Assembly (NCBI GenBank): GCA_034620365.1
Contig: JAQGEQ010000151.1
Location: 182,118 to 246,117 of the forward strand
From: Pegea sp. RAD2-039
Taxonomy: Eukaryota > Chordata > Thaliacea > Salpida > Salpidae
Reading direction: 5' to 3'
Length of the DNA: 64,000 nucleotides
Numbering within the stretch: position 1 is the first letter of the stretch; every line of letters begins with the position of its first letter. A program made the translations under genes and the position numbers. Under the pieces are notes generated by a model. That model had not been told where the DNA came from. It was given only the letters and a program-made list of their open reading frames with translations, and did not search any database. This document shows, one piece after another, positions 35,250 through 47,023 of this stretch.

Positions 35250-38200
35250 ATGTCTGCAGTTAAAGCAATCACCCAACAAACATTTGATTCTGTAGTGAAA
35301 GAAAATGTAGATGAATTTGAAATGGATCCACAAGAAGCTCTGGAAGACGCTATAGATCAGTTTACTAAACAAGTAAGTCTTATTTGTAGGCGATAAAGTT
35401 ATTAATGATCATTAAATTGAAAGTGAGTTCAGAAAAATTGATAAATTTGAAATTATTTCAACTAATTTTAAACGTTTTGTAAACTTAATTTTTAGGGTAT
35501 TAATTTGAATATGATAATCAAAGACGTTCCAACTGAAGACACTCATGAAGTTCTTGCTTTGATTAACCAATTAAAAGCTTTACTAAATACAAAGCCATCA
35601 TCAGGTTATTTAAAAGTTCTTTGCTAATTTATTCTAAATAATATAATAAAGCTTTATAGGTTTCTATTTAAAAACCAGATTAAACTTTGCTTAAATATTT
35701 ATTGAATAAAACTGAACTATGTATAAGATTGTAAACTTCATGACAAGAACTTCTCTGGCAACTTTTTTAATGTCTAACTTGCTGTCTTAGTAATGAGCAT
35801 TTTACTAAAAGGGTATTTTTAGCACTCCTGTTCCTACAGTCGAAAATAATTGAAGATATCTTCATAAATCTTTAATTTCATCAAGTTGTAATCCTCTGTT
35901 TCTAAACCCAATAAACTACATCCACTCCTTAACTTTAAAAAGGTCTTTTTAGTTGATACCTGATGGGCATCAAGTTGCAAATGAGTGTTGAAAAAGCTTT
36001 CATTTACAAAGTTGATGCTAGATATCAATCGATACAGACAGAATAGTTGATAAGATTGAAACGTTTGATTATTAGTTGGTTCAAATGTTAAATTGAATTT
36101 AAGAATCAAGTTAAATATGATTATTGTTAATTTCATAAAAGTTATTTCGTAGAATTAAGTAGTTGTTGTATACTTCAATAGGTGGCTAGCTTAATTCTTT
36201 TATTAAAGTTATTTATTTAGTTTAAATTAGATTTAAATAATCATTTTTAGAAATTACAAAAGTTAATACTTTTCATTTTTAGATGAGATTAAAAAATTAA
36301 TGCAAAAATTGAGACTTCAATTTGAGAAAGATCTTTCTTATCGTTATCAAGCATTCAAAATATCTCATGCAGAAAATTCAATTTATGAAAGTTGTGTTTT
36401 GTTTAAAGATGATACTGAAATATTGACAGGTAAGTTTGACAGTATATTGCAGATAAGTAGCTTAAATAGTACTAAGAAATCAATATTGAAGTCTTAAACT
36501 TGTAAGATAAATATGCCAAGATGCTTTTAACTTGAACCAATTTGGTCACAAGCACGCCATCTTGCGGATGGAATTGTTTCGCTTTTTACCTTGTATCTCT
36601 CTTTGCCTTATAATGGCTTCGAATTTATTGGGAATAGTTTTATGAAGTAGCAAACAATACTTTCTGTATCATCCAACATTTGTTGAGTATCTAGTACAAC
36701 TGAAAATATATTATTTTCTAATTTGACTTTATAAGAATTTTATTTAAATTCGAAATATTTGATTTTTAACAGTGTGTCTTCAAACGCTGTCTGCGCTGAT
36801 CAACGGTCAGCCTGATCTTATGGATGAAGATAAGATCAAATTCCTCCTAAAACTGATTCAAGGTTTACTTCTCATCTTAATTTATATATTTTTAGTTGAG
36901 ATTCACTTCATTTTCTGAAATTGTTGACAGAGTCCGTCGAATCTGAACACATTTTGTTGGGATTGAAACTTCTCAGATATTCCTGTGTTGCGTGTGAATC
37001 AAATAAAAAAATTTTAGTTGAAAATGATGGAATAGAATTAATACTAAAGTGTGCTGAGAAGTTTGCTGGTAAAAATTTAATATTTTTATCCTAAAGTTTC
37101 AACTTTTTCAACTATTTTTTACAGATAGTTTAGAAACAGTAAGATTAGCTTGTTGTGTTTTAAGAACATTAACAGTAGATGATGATATTCGAGTTCAATT
37201 TGGTAAAGCTCACGAATATACCAAAGATATTGTCACTGGACATCAAGGACTCGACCGGCTTTTCGTGTTTATCAAAAGTAAATTTATTATTAAACTAATT
37301 AATTATCTAAATATTTTTAAGATGAATTCCGCTAGATGACGCTGTTTCAATTTTTAAAACTATTAAAAGTAGAAAATATTTTTGTAACAATTTAAAATGA
37401 TGAATGATAATCACGTGACTAGCTCTGAAGCGCGCGTTGTCAAAAAGTTTGAACATTTTCTACTTTTGTTTAAAGCACTTGAGTTTTGTTGTACTTTTTG
37501 TAAATAATGTTAAAGTTAGGTTGGTACTTGTTCACTTCTTATGAAAAATTCAATAAGCTGTTGAACATCAATAAAACATTAATTTTATTCTTTTAAAATA
37601 CTTAATTATTGATGTTGTTGAACCTTAAAAGATATTTGCCCTTCTTTAAAACATTTTCTGCTTTTTCAAGTTGAAAAAATATTGCTTGAGAGGTTTCATA
37701 AGATCATAAAATCCTCTTCTAGTCAACAAATGATCGAGAAGTTGACTTTTTCTTTTTAAATTTAGATCACAATTACGACATCTCACTTGCAAGTGAACTT
37801 TGTCTTACTCTTGGAGCTATGATGGTTCGTAATGAATTTTGTCAACAAATAGTTGATATAGGAGCTTTAAATGTGATTGAAATTCTGCTGAAGACACACA
37901 TTGATAAACCAGTGAGTTCATTGTAACTTCATCATCTTGTTTTAAGTTATACAACTGAACAAAATGTTTTGTTCTTAAAAACCACCAGCTGAAAGTTTGA
38001 CAAAAAGACTTTTGTCGTAATTCTTTTATCTTTTTTCTGAAGTTTGATTATCTTTACCAAATCAATTAGAATTTAGTTTTTATTTTTAAAAGACAAACTT
38101 GAAAAACTTGAAATTTCAATGTTATCTTTTTCTTATTTATTTTTTACGAATAATTAAAACAAAAATTTTCTCCATCATTCCCACAGTTATGATTGAAATA

Positions 38201-41200
38201 AGAAAAATAATAAATCTGTTAGAAAACGATACAATCACTTATGGACGGATATCTTGAATAAAAGTTAGAAGATTTGATGTTATACAACAACTACATCATC
38301 ATAATTAAAGTCATCTTCAATAGAACTTAACCCATTTTTCGCCCAATTCGGTAAATCAGAAGATTTATTTGTTGAGAGAGATGAAATCCAATTTTCTCTA
38401 ACTGCTTTAGATACATCTGATGAACTATTAGAAGTTGATTGGTCACTACTAAGTCTTCTTCCAACTAATCGATCAATGTCTTGATAAGCAGGATATCCAT
38501 TTAAACTGTTGGATTTAGTTTCAGATACATCAGATTTATTTCGAGGTCTTTGAAGACTTTTTGAGGCACTTAAGAGCTCTTTTGATTCCCATTTTCGTCT
38601 CATATCTCGAACCCCTGCCCCATAATTAGGTTGCCACTTGACATGTACACGAGATGAGACATTTAGTGGTATGTCACTCCCTTCATCATCTTGTGCTGTT
38701 ATTGTCACATTCAATTTTGCTTCTACATTCATCCGTGTAAGTTGCAATTGAAAATCAGTTGCAAATGCAGCATTAGGTTCCCAGATAGCTGAAGCTGGTA
38801 TTATCACCTGTCAACAACCTTCATTTAGTTTCAATATATTTGAAAAGACATTTTACCTTTGGTGGTGAAATTACACACAGCTCCTGGTCCTCTTCTGCTG
38901 CTAGAGACACAGTGATGGTCAGTCCACGGTTGTAAGATATTTGTAGATTGAGTCCAGCGTCTAATTCGTCGTGACCAGGCGCTGGTTTATGTAAACGCCC
39001 TACAGCAAATACTACGTGGGGCAAATCGTCACAAACACAAACCTAGAAAATTGATTTTTATAATTGAATAAATTTTTATTTTAGTTTTTGATGTCAAAAA
39101 ACGTTTTAAAACTTGAATATATTTTTAAGCTTTTTTAATTATTCATTCTTTTTACTGAAAACAAGACTAAAAAATATTGTTGATATGTTAAAAGTTCAAT
39201 TGTCTAAAAAGCAATATTATTATTATCAATATTTAGCAAGTAAATCATTACAAGTATATTTTGAAATTATTTTTACTTAAAAATAAATTTCTTTTTCCTA
39301 ATTTATTAAATTGCTAAAAATTAAATTAAAAATATAAGAATTGAATACCTTTAAAGTTTGTTGTTGCTTATCACCATTAACCAGATAAAGTGATGCTACC
39401 ATTCTTTTTGTACTTTCACTACTACCAACAAACTGTACACAGTAGCAGTTATCCATATCCATAGTTTTAATCATTGTAAGTTCAACTTTTTACAAACACT
39501 TGAAATCTATCTGTAACAAACAATGTTTAAATCAGATTATTTAAACAAATCGATCTGATTGTTTATAAATAAGTTTTTGAAATTGAAACAAATTTGATAT
39601 TTTAATAAGATTAAATCTTCTCTTTGATATTCAAACTTTCTATCTTAAGTAAACTGTATAAAAACTGAAGTATAAACTGCTTAAAAACATAAAAAGCTTA
39701 ACCTCGAATAACAAATGATATTAACAAGGAATTTTTATTACTTTAAGTTTTCTTTTCTGTTTACTTCTAACAATCAAACCAAAATATTTTCGAGAAAACT
39801 TTCTTCTATTTTCATATTCTAATTTATTTTTCAGCCTTTTTCAACAAAAGCTTATTAATGTCATCATATAAGCGTAACTCAAGTCTACAAACTATTTTGA
39901 TAATCCGTTACCCAGCAAACCTCTTGTCATCTGCTGTTACACTGTCTAATAAAATATCACATGTGAATAACCTGAAGTTGTATAGCTTTCTTTTCTTTAC
40001 CATTTGTCTCAAATAATTGCCTATAAGGGCGTTTTTGAACATTCAAAGCAAATTTCAAAAGTATTTTTACGTGAAGCTGCTGCAGGCTATTATATGTACT
40101 CGTGTTATCTTTCACTATAAAAATACAAGCTTGTAATTGTAAAATATCAACCAGAAAACAGTTTCTTTTTTAAGAACTATTTATTCTAGAAATATCTTTT
40201 AGTTTAACTTCACAAGCCAGTATTATTATGAAAACAACAAATATCTGATCTTGTTTTTCTAGTCGCTTGCATAATAAAAATAAGAAGAAATTATTGATAA
40301 AAACACTTCTGAATTTTCTTCCATATTCTCATATTGGAATTTTTCAACGAAGTGTTAGTGATAGCTTCAAACTTGAGTAAATACTTCTGTCGCTTCTTTT
40401 TCATCAGTTAATAGCCACTTGTAACAAGTGGTTGTCTGTTTTATTGCTATCTTTTATCATTTCTTTTATTTACTTCACCAGAAATGAACTTAAGTAAATA
40501 TTCTCGTATTATTTGTTTAAAGTATTTCTTGTGTTTGATCATCTCTTCAGCAGACTCTTAAGACTCTTTTAAACAAATCTGTAGTTAATGAGATCTATCT
40601 TTTAACGCTGTAGATTCTTTTTAATCTTTTTGTCATTTTTATACAGCTAATAAGATAAATAGACACTTAATTCATCATCTAATACTAGCTAAGCGAACAT
40701 TTTTCTAATCTTAATAACTTTAATTTGTTCCGATTTTCAATTATATCAATTTTTATCTGGCTGAAACTGCAATCAATAAAATCTTATCATCAAATTGTTC
40801 CTTCCTCTCAATTAACTTATCCTTTTTTACATTCCAACAAACTCAATTTCAAATACGCCCATTAAATTCTACTTGTTCTATCACTACCCATAATCTCTTC
40901 GCTTCGATGCACATGAGTGATTCGATAAAACTATTCCCTGTACTTCAACAATTTGCTTTTTTCATGTCTTCTTCTATTCAACTTAACAAAAGTGTTTTTG
41001 TTCTGATCTTCTTTTCAGCTCTTTTTACTATGAATTGATGAATAGTTGAAATTTACACCAAGTAATAAAATTAGAAGCTGAAAACCAGTTACTTTTAATC
41101 TATTACTTTTAAAGAATGTTGTACTTACAAACCCACTAACATGCCACCAGGTTCTTGTACGGAAATGTCTTCTATTGATCAAATCAATTTCTGGAAACGA

Positions 41201-41787
41201 TGATGTAAAGAAGTTAGTTGTTAAATCACAAGCTCTTGATCTGATCCTAGCTTCTATTACCCAACATCTTGACTCTTCATCTGTAAGTCACTCTCATCTG
41301 GTTTGGAATTTTGATAAATGTGAAATATTTTAGGTATGTGAAGCCGCTTACATAGTAATTGCAGCAGTTAGCTTGCGCTGTCCATCAAATTGTGATGTAA
41401 TTATGAAAAAAAATACAGCAGAACTGATAACTGAGGGAATGAAACGGCATATATATGATGCTGGTCTACAAGTTTGTTATCTATGTTTGTATCTTTCATT
41501 TTTCTAATGACTTTTTGTAGAAAGCAGCTTGTAGAGCTATCCGTAATCTAGTTGCAAGGAATCGGTATCATAAAGATGAATTTATCAATAAAAATATTGA
41601 AAACATCATCAGACAAGCAAGATCAAGACACAAAGAAGGTATATTCACTTCAATAATTTGTTCATTTTTATTTTAAACTTTATTTTCAGCGCTTGAAGAT
41701 GAAAGCAAGGCCGCTCTTAGAGATTTAGATTTAGAGGTAGATCTCAAGGTCAGATGGTTGGGTAAAAATGGCAGTTTGCAAAACTGA
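35250..41787 (+). CDS. ARMC6: ARMC6, armadillo repeat-containing protein 6
   Basis: Exons 35250-35372, 35496-35604, 36283-36429, 36773-36862, 36931-37068, 37125-37277, 37766-37911, 41151-41282, 41334-41471, 41521-41638, 41690-41787; 463 aa, slightly shorter than the human protein. The N-terminus AITQQTFDSVVKENVDEFEM and segments TLSALINGQPDLM, RTLTVDDDIRVQFGKAHEY, MMVRNEFCQQIVDIGAL, SISGNDDVKKLVV, CRAIRNLVARN and EDESKAALRDLDLEV line up with ARMC6 in order. It should fold as stacked armadillo repeats; its molecular role is not well established. The fifth to seventh exons cover a typical armadillo core. Intron 7 (37912-41150, 3.2 kb) is far larger than the others and contains a complete gene on the opposite strand (38280-39474). 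Confidence 0.93.
38280..39474 (-). CDS. Unrecognised protein nested in ARMC6 intron 7
   Basis: Minus-strand exons 39349-39474, 38857-39042, 38280-38807; 279 aa, all introns in phase 0 with good sites (AAAG/GTATTC, TTTTCTAG, CAAAG/GTAAAA, GTTGACAG). I do not recognise it. Residues about 10-190 look like a compact beta-rich domain: YCVQFVGSSESTKRMVASLY, VFAVGRLHKPAPGHDEL, ISYNRGLTITVSLAAEEDQE, IIPASAIWEPNAAFATDFQL, VSSRVHVKWQPNYGAGVRD. Residues about 190-279 are polar, Ser/Asn/Lys-rich and likely disordered, ending in acidic residues and a hydrophobic tail (DDFNYDDVVVV). There is no signal peptide or membrane segment. It lies wholly inside the ARMC6 intron in antisense orientation, so the two transcripts overlap. 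A real gene is supported by three mutually compatible exons and a start codon close to the first exon's upstream edge. Confidence 0.75.
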
Positions 41788-42524
41788 CATATCATCTTTT
41801 GCTGGAATTATTTGTCGATTTACAATAAAGTTCTAGAATTCTTCAGTAGTTGTCGCATAAATAAACTGTTCTTGTTCAAATCTATCTCTTTTATTCTGTG
41901 ATCTTTTTTAAATTAGTTAAATATCTTAATCATCTATCCATTCAGATTTAGTTGTGAGTTTGAATTTATTATATTCAAAGTTTTTAACCTTTTTTTCATA
42001 TCAAAAGTTTGATTTTTTTCTTTATTTATTTTCTTATTTAGATTTTCTTTTTAATTAGAACTATTTTTGGATAGCACTTTTTAGTGTGTAGTTTTTTATT
42101 TACGCCTGATTTGTGTATTCTTGTTTTGTACCTTCTTATCGATGGTTTTAACTTCAAAAATTTTGAAACTAACCAAAGTCAGTCAAAGTAAAAAGAAAAT
42201 TTTCTCAATAGCATCAAAATTTATTCTAACTTAATCTTTTCACAAAAATATTAATACCAAAATATTTTGTTTAATTACAAAACGAAATTTTGTATATTGG
42301 TCATAATTAGAAAAAAATAAAGGAAACTTAAGAACTAGTTAAGTTGATATATTACACTAATCTACAAAAATCAGTTATATTTCATCTATTACTGGTGAAT
42401 TTGCTGAAAGAAACGTTTCAAACCAAGTTTTTATTATTAGAAAAACAACAAATTGTTTAAGGAAACTGTTTACGTATGTAGCTCATAAAAGACAGCAATT
42501 AAAATACTAAATATTTGTAGCTAA

Positions 42525-42890
42525 GTTACCAACTGGTCGTTAAGTCGATTGCCTGCTAATAAGTTGATGTTTGGTTCGAGGACCATCTTATCGTCGGAAA
42601 AACTGCCCTATAATCGATTGCAAAAAGTAGCTTCCCCAACTAACGGGTAAACGGGGCCACCGCCTTTTAGTTGCTTCGGGATAAACATACGCTAATGGTC
42701 ATACCTGTTAACCTCAACGTGCTTGTCCCAGGTAACTGGACCGTTTTACTGCACAGAAGATCTAAACACTTAAGGGTAGTCGACCATACGCTGCTGTCCA
42801 GTATCATCAAAGCCCATATGCAGACAGAAAGTATCTACTTCATTCTATCTACTATTTTGGCTTACGAAGTTTAGCCATCAAAATATTGGT
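42525..42890 (+). mobile_element. Possible tRNA-Ser-derived SINE relic
   Basis: A patch of about 360 bp, clearly more GC-rich than its surroundings. Its first 75 bp resemble a degenerate tRNA-Ser(GCT): GGTCGTTAAGTCGATTG (D-arm), CCTGCTAATA (anticodon-loop-like, GCT), TTGGTTCGAGGACCA (T-arm with a B-box-like GGTTCGA), then CTTATCGTCGG where the acceptor 3' strand would be. Stems are imperfect, so a working tRNA is unlikely. The following 280 bp have no recognised homology. The combination suggests an old SINE, but a tRNA pseudogene beside unrelated sequence is possible. Confidence 0.35.
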
Positions 42891-43352
42891 TGTTGCAAAT
42901 TGTCGAAAATGGTCAATATCTGAATTAAATTATTTTGTAAACTTTTGATATAGTTGGACTCAACTCAAAAATAATTTATAAATAATCTTTATAATCGATT
43001 ATTTGATATATTTGTAATCATGATTAGATAAAATTTAATTTAAACTATATTCAGTTCAACCTTAAGGTAAAACTTTAGAATAAATTGAATAGATATAAAA
43101 CATTTTGTATTTTAACTATGTAAGCCAGGTAATCTTTTATAACTTTATTTGTAAAAATAAAATAGCTTGTTTTTTTAATACTTCAAAATAATAATATGAT
43201 GTTTATTGAAGTTTGCAGGTTATTATTTTTGTTTATTTTTAAGTTATTTATATATTTTAATAAAGTTTTTTTGAGAAAACTCAGATGAAAATTGCTATTG
43301 CACCTTTACTTTACCTTTTCAAAATTCTTTTTTAGCAGGGAACCAAATGATT

Positions 43353-43419
43353 ATTAATAATTATAAGGCCTGCTTCAGCCAAGAACGGCCTTATATGTAT
43401 TAGTATCTTAAACTAATAC
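43353..43419. other. Tandem hairpins, possible structured RNA
   Basis: Two perfect inverted repeats lie one base apart: TATAAGGCC (43362-43370) with GGCCTTATA (43387-43395), loop 16; and GTATTAGT (43397-43404) with ACTAATAC (43412-43419), loop 7. The first stem can extend to about 16 bp with two mismatches (43355-43370 against 43387-43402), which would use bases of the second stem, so the two folds would compete. No known RNA family was recognised. Confidence 0.3.
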
Positions 43420-44277
43420 ACGACAATGAAATACTTGAAGTTTATTTTCGTTAGTCTTCGATAAAATTCAAGTTTCATTGGCGTGCGTAATTTAGACAAA
43501 AGCTTTTTAGATTGCGGCCATGATTTTGATAGATAGCTTTGGATTATTCTAGACGGTAAAGTTAAGCTGTCCAAATGTACTAGATGTTGATATCAGAGTT
43601 TATTATACTGATGATATTATTTTTGAGCTGAGTTAAACATAACTATCTACAGACTAAAATTCACAGCTATTAATGTTGATTGACTGAGAACTTTTGTCTT
43701 TTGAACCAAAATTTTATAACAAATAAAATAACAAGTACAATTTGTAGTACTTTTTTTTAATTTTAATTGTTTAAAGTAAATACACTGATTTTTTATAATG
43801 ACTGATGCTGTTAAATTAAATTTTCTTAAAGTAAATTTTTAGCAAACAAAATGAACAACAAATTCACAACTGATTTTTCTATAATTTAATGAACATTTTA
43901 GTAAGAGGCCGCTAAACAATTTCTTCATACTTGTGCACATGTTACAGTCTAGGCCAATTCTGAACTTTATGCTTTCATAAAATCAACTGTATATCACATG
44001 ACTTTCAACAATTGTTTTTTAAATTTAAATTACAGTATTTTCAAGTTTAAAAAAACTTTAATAATATAAGTTTTATTTTTATTGATTCAAGTAGTTTTAT
44101 TCTGTTTAAAAGTGTTATTTACCAATAATTACTAAAATTTAAATATTTTGATTGCAATTTTTTATATGCAAGTTATCTAACTTTGCTTTAATACTAAAAT
44201 GCTTTTTATTAAATTTATGTTTTTAGAAAACTGTTTGTCTTTTTATAGATAAATAAAGTAATTTTAGATTATAAAAA

Positions 44278-47023
44278 ATGTATTTTGAATCAAGCGCTGA
44301 CGAAGAAGGGTCCTTACCATGTTGGTATTATGAGAAATCTGATTTGAAAAAGACACCTTCTTTAATCGACGGCGTTTCACAAGAAACAGAAAGTAGATAT
44401 AGACGTGAAGGACCCAAATTTATTTTTCAAATGGGGACAAAAGTATAAAAAAATTATAATATTAAACTTCTAATGATTTATTATTGTTATTGAAACATTT
44501 GCTTTAATTATTATAATAAATTTATAATGTTTTAAAATCCCTTTTTATATTTCAATTTTTAGTTGAGTTTTTATAGTTTAAATCATTTCATTACTTATAA
44601 AAGGTTTTATTTACAAATTAAATAATTAAAACAATTTGTTAAACTTTATTTTAAAATTATTGCTAGAAATCTCAATTTATTTCAAATTATAAAACTTTAT
44701 TTGCTAGCTTTATATTTTCAATATGGATCATTTTATAATCTCCTAATATTCAAATTATCAAATTTATTCTGCTTAATGTTGTTTTGTTTTGTTTTGATTA
44801 TGGAAAAAATAAGTTTGTAAAATATGTTGTTATTATAGCTGGGACTTCATTATGATACTATAGCTACTGGAGTTGTATATTTTCATCGTTTTTATATGTT
44901 TCATTCGTTTAAGAAGATATCTAGACATGTGGCTGCTACATGCTGCCTTTTTCTTGCTGGAAAAGTTGAAGAAACACCTAAAAAATTAAGGTGAATTTTT
45001 GAAACTAAGTTTTGAGACAATTATTTAAACTGAAAAAAAATTGTTGATTTATTATAAGTTTGTAAGGATGATTTGTTCTTGTTTATTCAGGGATTTAATC
45101 AAAACTGCAAAAGTAATTTTACCTGATATTCAATTTAAACACTTTGGAGAGGACCCTAGAGAAGAATTACTTACAATGGAAAAGATGTTGCTGCATTCAA
45201 TTCGATTTGATTTCTTCGTTGAACATCCTTATCAATATATTTTGAAATATGCTAATGCTTTAAAAGGTTAGTTGTTTTATTATAAAATAAGTTTAAAAAA
45301 TATATTTTTTTGGAAATATGTAACTTTATTGTTTTAAGTATTTTGCTTAAATGATTTAATTGTTGATAAATATTTTAAAAAACTTGGTTTTATCTTATTT
45401 ATTATTATAAATGATACTTTTTGATTGATATTAATATTTTAAAATGTTTATTCAATTCTAATTTTATATATTTTAGAATAATATTTTTTTAATGTTATTT
45501 TTGTTGTGATAAAAATAAATCTGTTAATTTATTTAATTTCCATAAACATGGTATTCTATAATTTTAAAGTTTATCAAACATTTAATAATGTTTTTTTTTA
45601 AAGTAGAGTTTTTACCATAAATTTTTCCATTTTAAAGTTTTATTTAATTTATTAATTAAGTTTTTAGAAATTATTAATTGTCTATAATCTTTTACATAAA
45701 AATTTAAATTCTTGTTTGAACTAATCTTTTAGGTGATCGCCAAAAAATTGAGAAATTAGTTCAGATGTCTTGGACTTTTGTTAATGATAGTTTTAGTACT
45801 TGTCTATGTTTGTTGTGGGAACCTCAGATTATAGCAGTTGCTGTGATGTTTCTAGCAGGTTGATTTTCATCAATTCTTTTAATCTTCTTTTTATTGTAAA
45901 ACGTTTTTAGCAACTTTTTGATGTCAAATTTTTACATTAAATGTTTTAAGAATTTTGTAATTAGGTCGTCTGTGTAAGTTCCAGCCTCAAGATTGGGCAT
46001 ATCATGGAGGTAGATGGTGGGAACAGTTTATCCCAGACATCACTACAGATCTTCTAGAAGATATTTGTCATCAGGTTAACTTTTTAATCTTCACTTTTGA
46101 CTCAACAATATTTTTTTTATAGGTTTTAGATCAGTATTCATCGTCAACTAAAAGTACTCCAAGATCTAAAAAAGAGAGAGCAAAGACCCCTTCTGATAAG
46201 AATACTCAACCGGTGTGTTTCTTTAAACACTCTTCATGCTTTCAAAGCTCATTTGAAATTATTTTTTAGATAAAAATGCTTGAAAATAATTCTGAAGATT
46301 CAAAGTCATCTCTAAAAACGAAGAAATCGAATCCAGTAAAATACAATTTTCAATATTTCAAATCTGACATGTTGATTGTTAAACAGGTCTTATCTAAACT
46401 TCCAACTTCCTCTCGGATTCAAACCATCGTCAACAACAACCTCTCTTTAAATGATAAGATCATGTCTCATCATTCTGAAAACTCATATCTTCCAACTGAG
46501 ACGGATTTTACTCCTAATATGGAAGTGATCAAGATGGAATTGGAAGATAAATCCAACCAAAAGATCAAAACTATCGGATCATTCAATCCACCAATGGTTC
46601 GGATTCTAATCTTCATCTATTTGTTTTAATTCTTAATTTTATTTTCAGCATCTATCATCTGTTGGAAGTTACACCTCAGAAACTACATCATATGCTACAA
46701 ATATCACCGATCCTTTCCAAATTTCATATCCGGAACCAATTTCGAATTGGAATCCTTTTAAACCATCTTCTACTTTCACAAACTTCCCACTTCCACCCCG
46801 TTTCCCTCCTCCATCCTTTAATCCTCCACCTTTTGTTGACTTTTCATCTCCTCCACCTCCGTTACCCCCCCTTCCTCTCAAAACACCTCCTGCATCAGAC
46901 TCCATCCCTCTCTCATCTCAACCAATCTACAATCGACATCCTAACCCGACTACACCAACTGGGTTACCTTGTGTCCGTATCACAGGTCGGCCTGACCAGC
47001 AGAACCAGTTTAATTGGCCATGA
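44278..47023 (+). CDS. CCNK: Cyclin K
   Basis: Cyclin K is the nuclear partner of CDK12/CDK13, which phosphorylate the RNA polymerase II C-terminal domain. Exons 44278-44442, 44839-44990, 45091-45266, 45733-45858, 45965-46074, 46123-46212, 46270-46596, 46649-47023; 506 aa. N-terminal landmarks are [30 protein letters not shown] and [20 protein letters not shown]. The cyclin boxes (about residues 56-250) include [57 protein letters not shown] and [12 protein letters not shown] Lys/Ser-rich linker follows, then a Pro-rich tail ([27 protein letters not shown]), as in other cyclin K proteins but shorter. The seventh intron uses a weak donor (GTTCGG), chosen because the frame otherwise stops 11 codons later without the Pro-rich tail; the alternative would be a truncated isoform. 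Confidence 0.93.

Larger units (their letters stand above)
41788..44277. other. Intergenic region with SINE-like relic and hairpins
   Basis: 2.5 kb between ARMC6 and cyclin K. Besides the tRNA-like element (42,525-42,890) and the hairpin pair (43,353-43,419), described separately, it is AT-rich with no coding segment seen. Confidence 0.5.

Noticed and set aside
43353..43419. U2 snRNA-like 5' segment (GGCC followed by GTATCTTAAACTAATAC)
   Set aside because: The branch-recognition segment and Sm site of U2 are not present in the right order; similarity is limited to short AT-rich words.
46669..46905. Minus-strand Gly-rich frame
   Set aside because: Antisense of the cyclin K Pro-rich tail; CCN codons read as NGG on the other strand.
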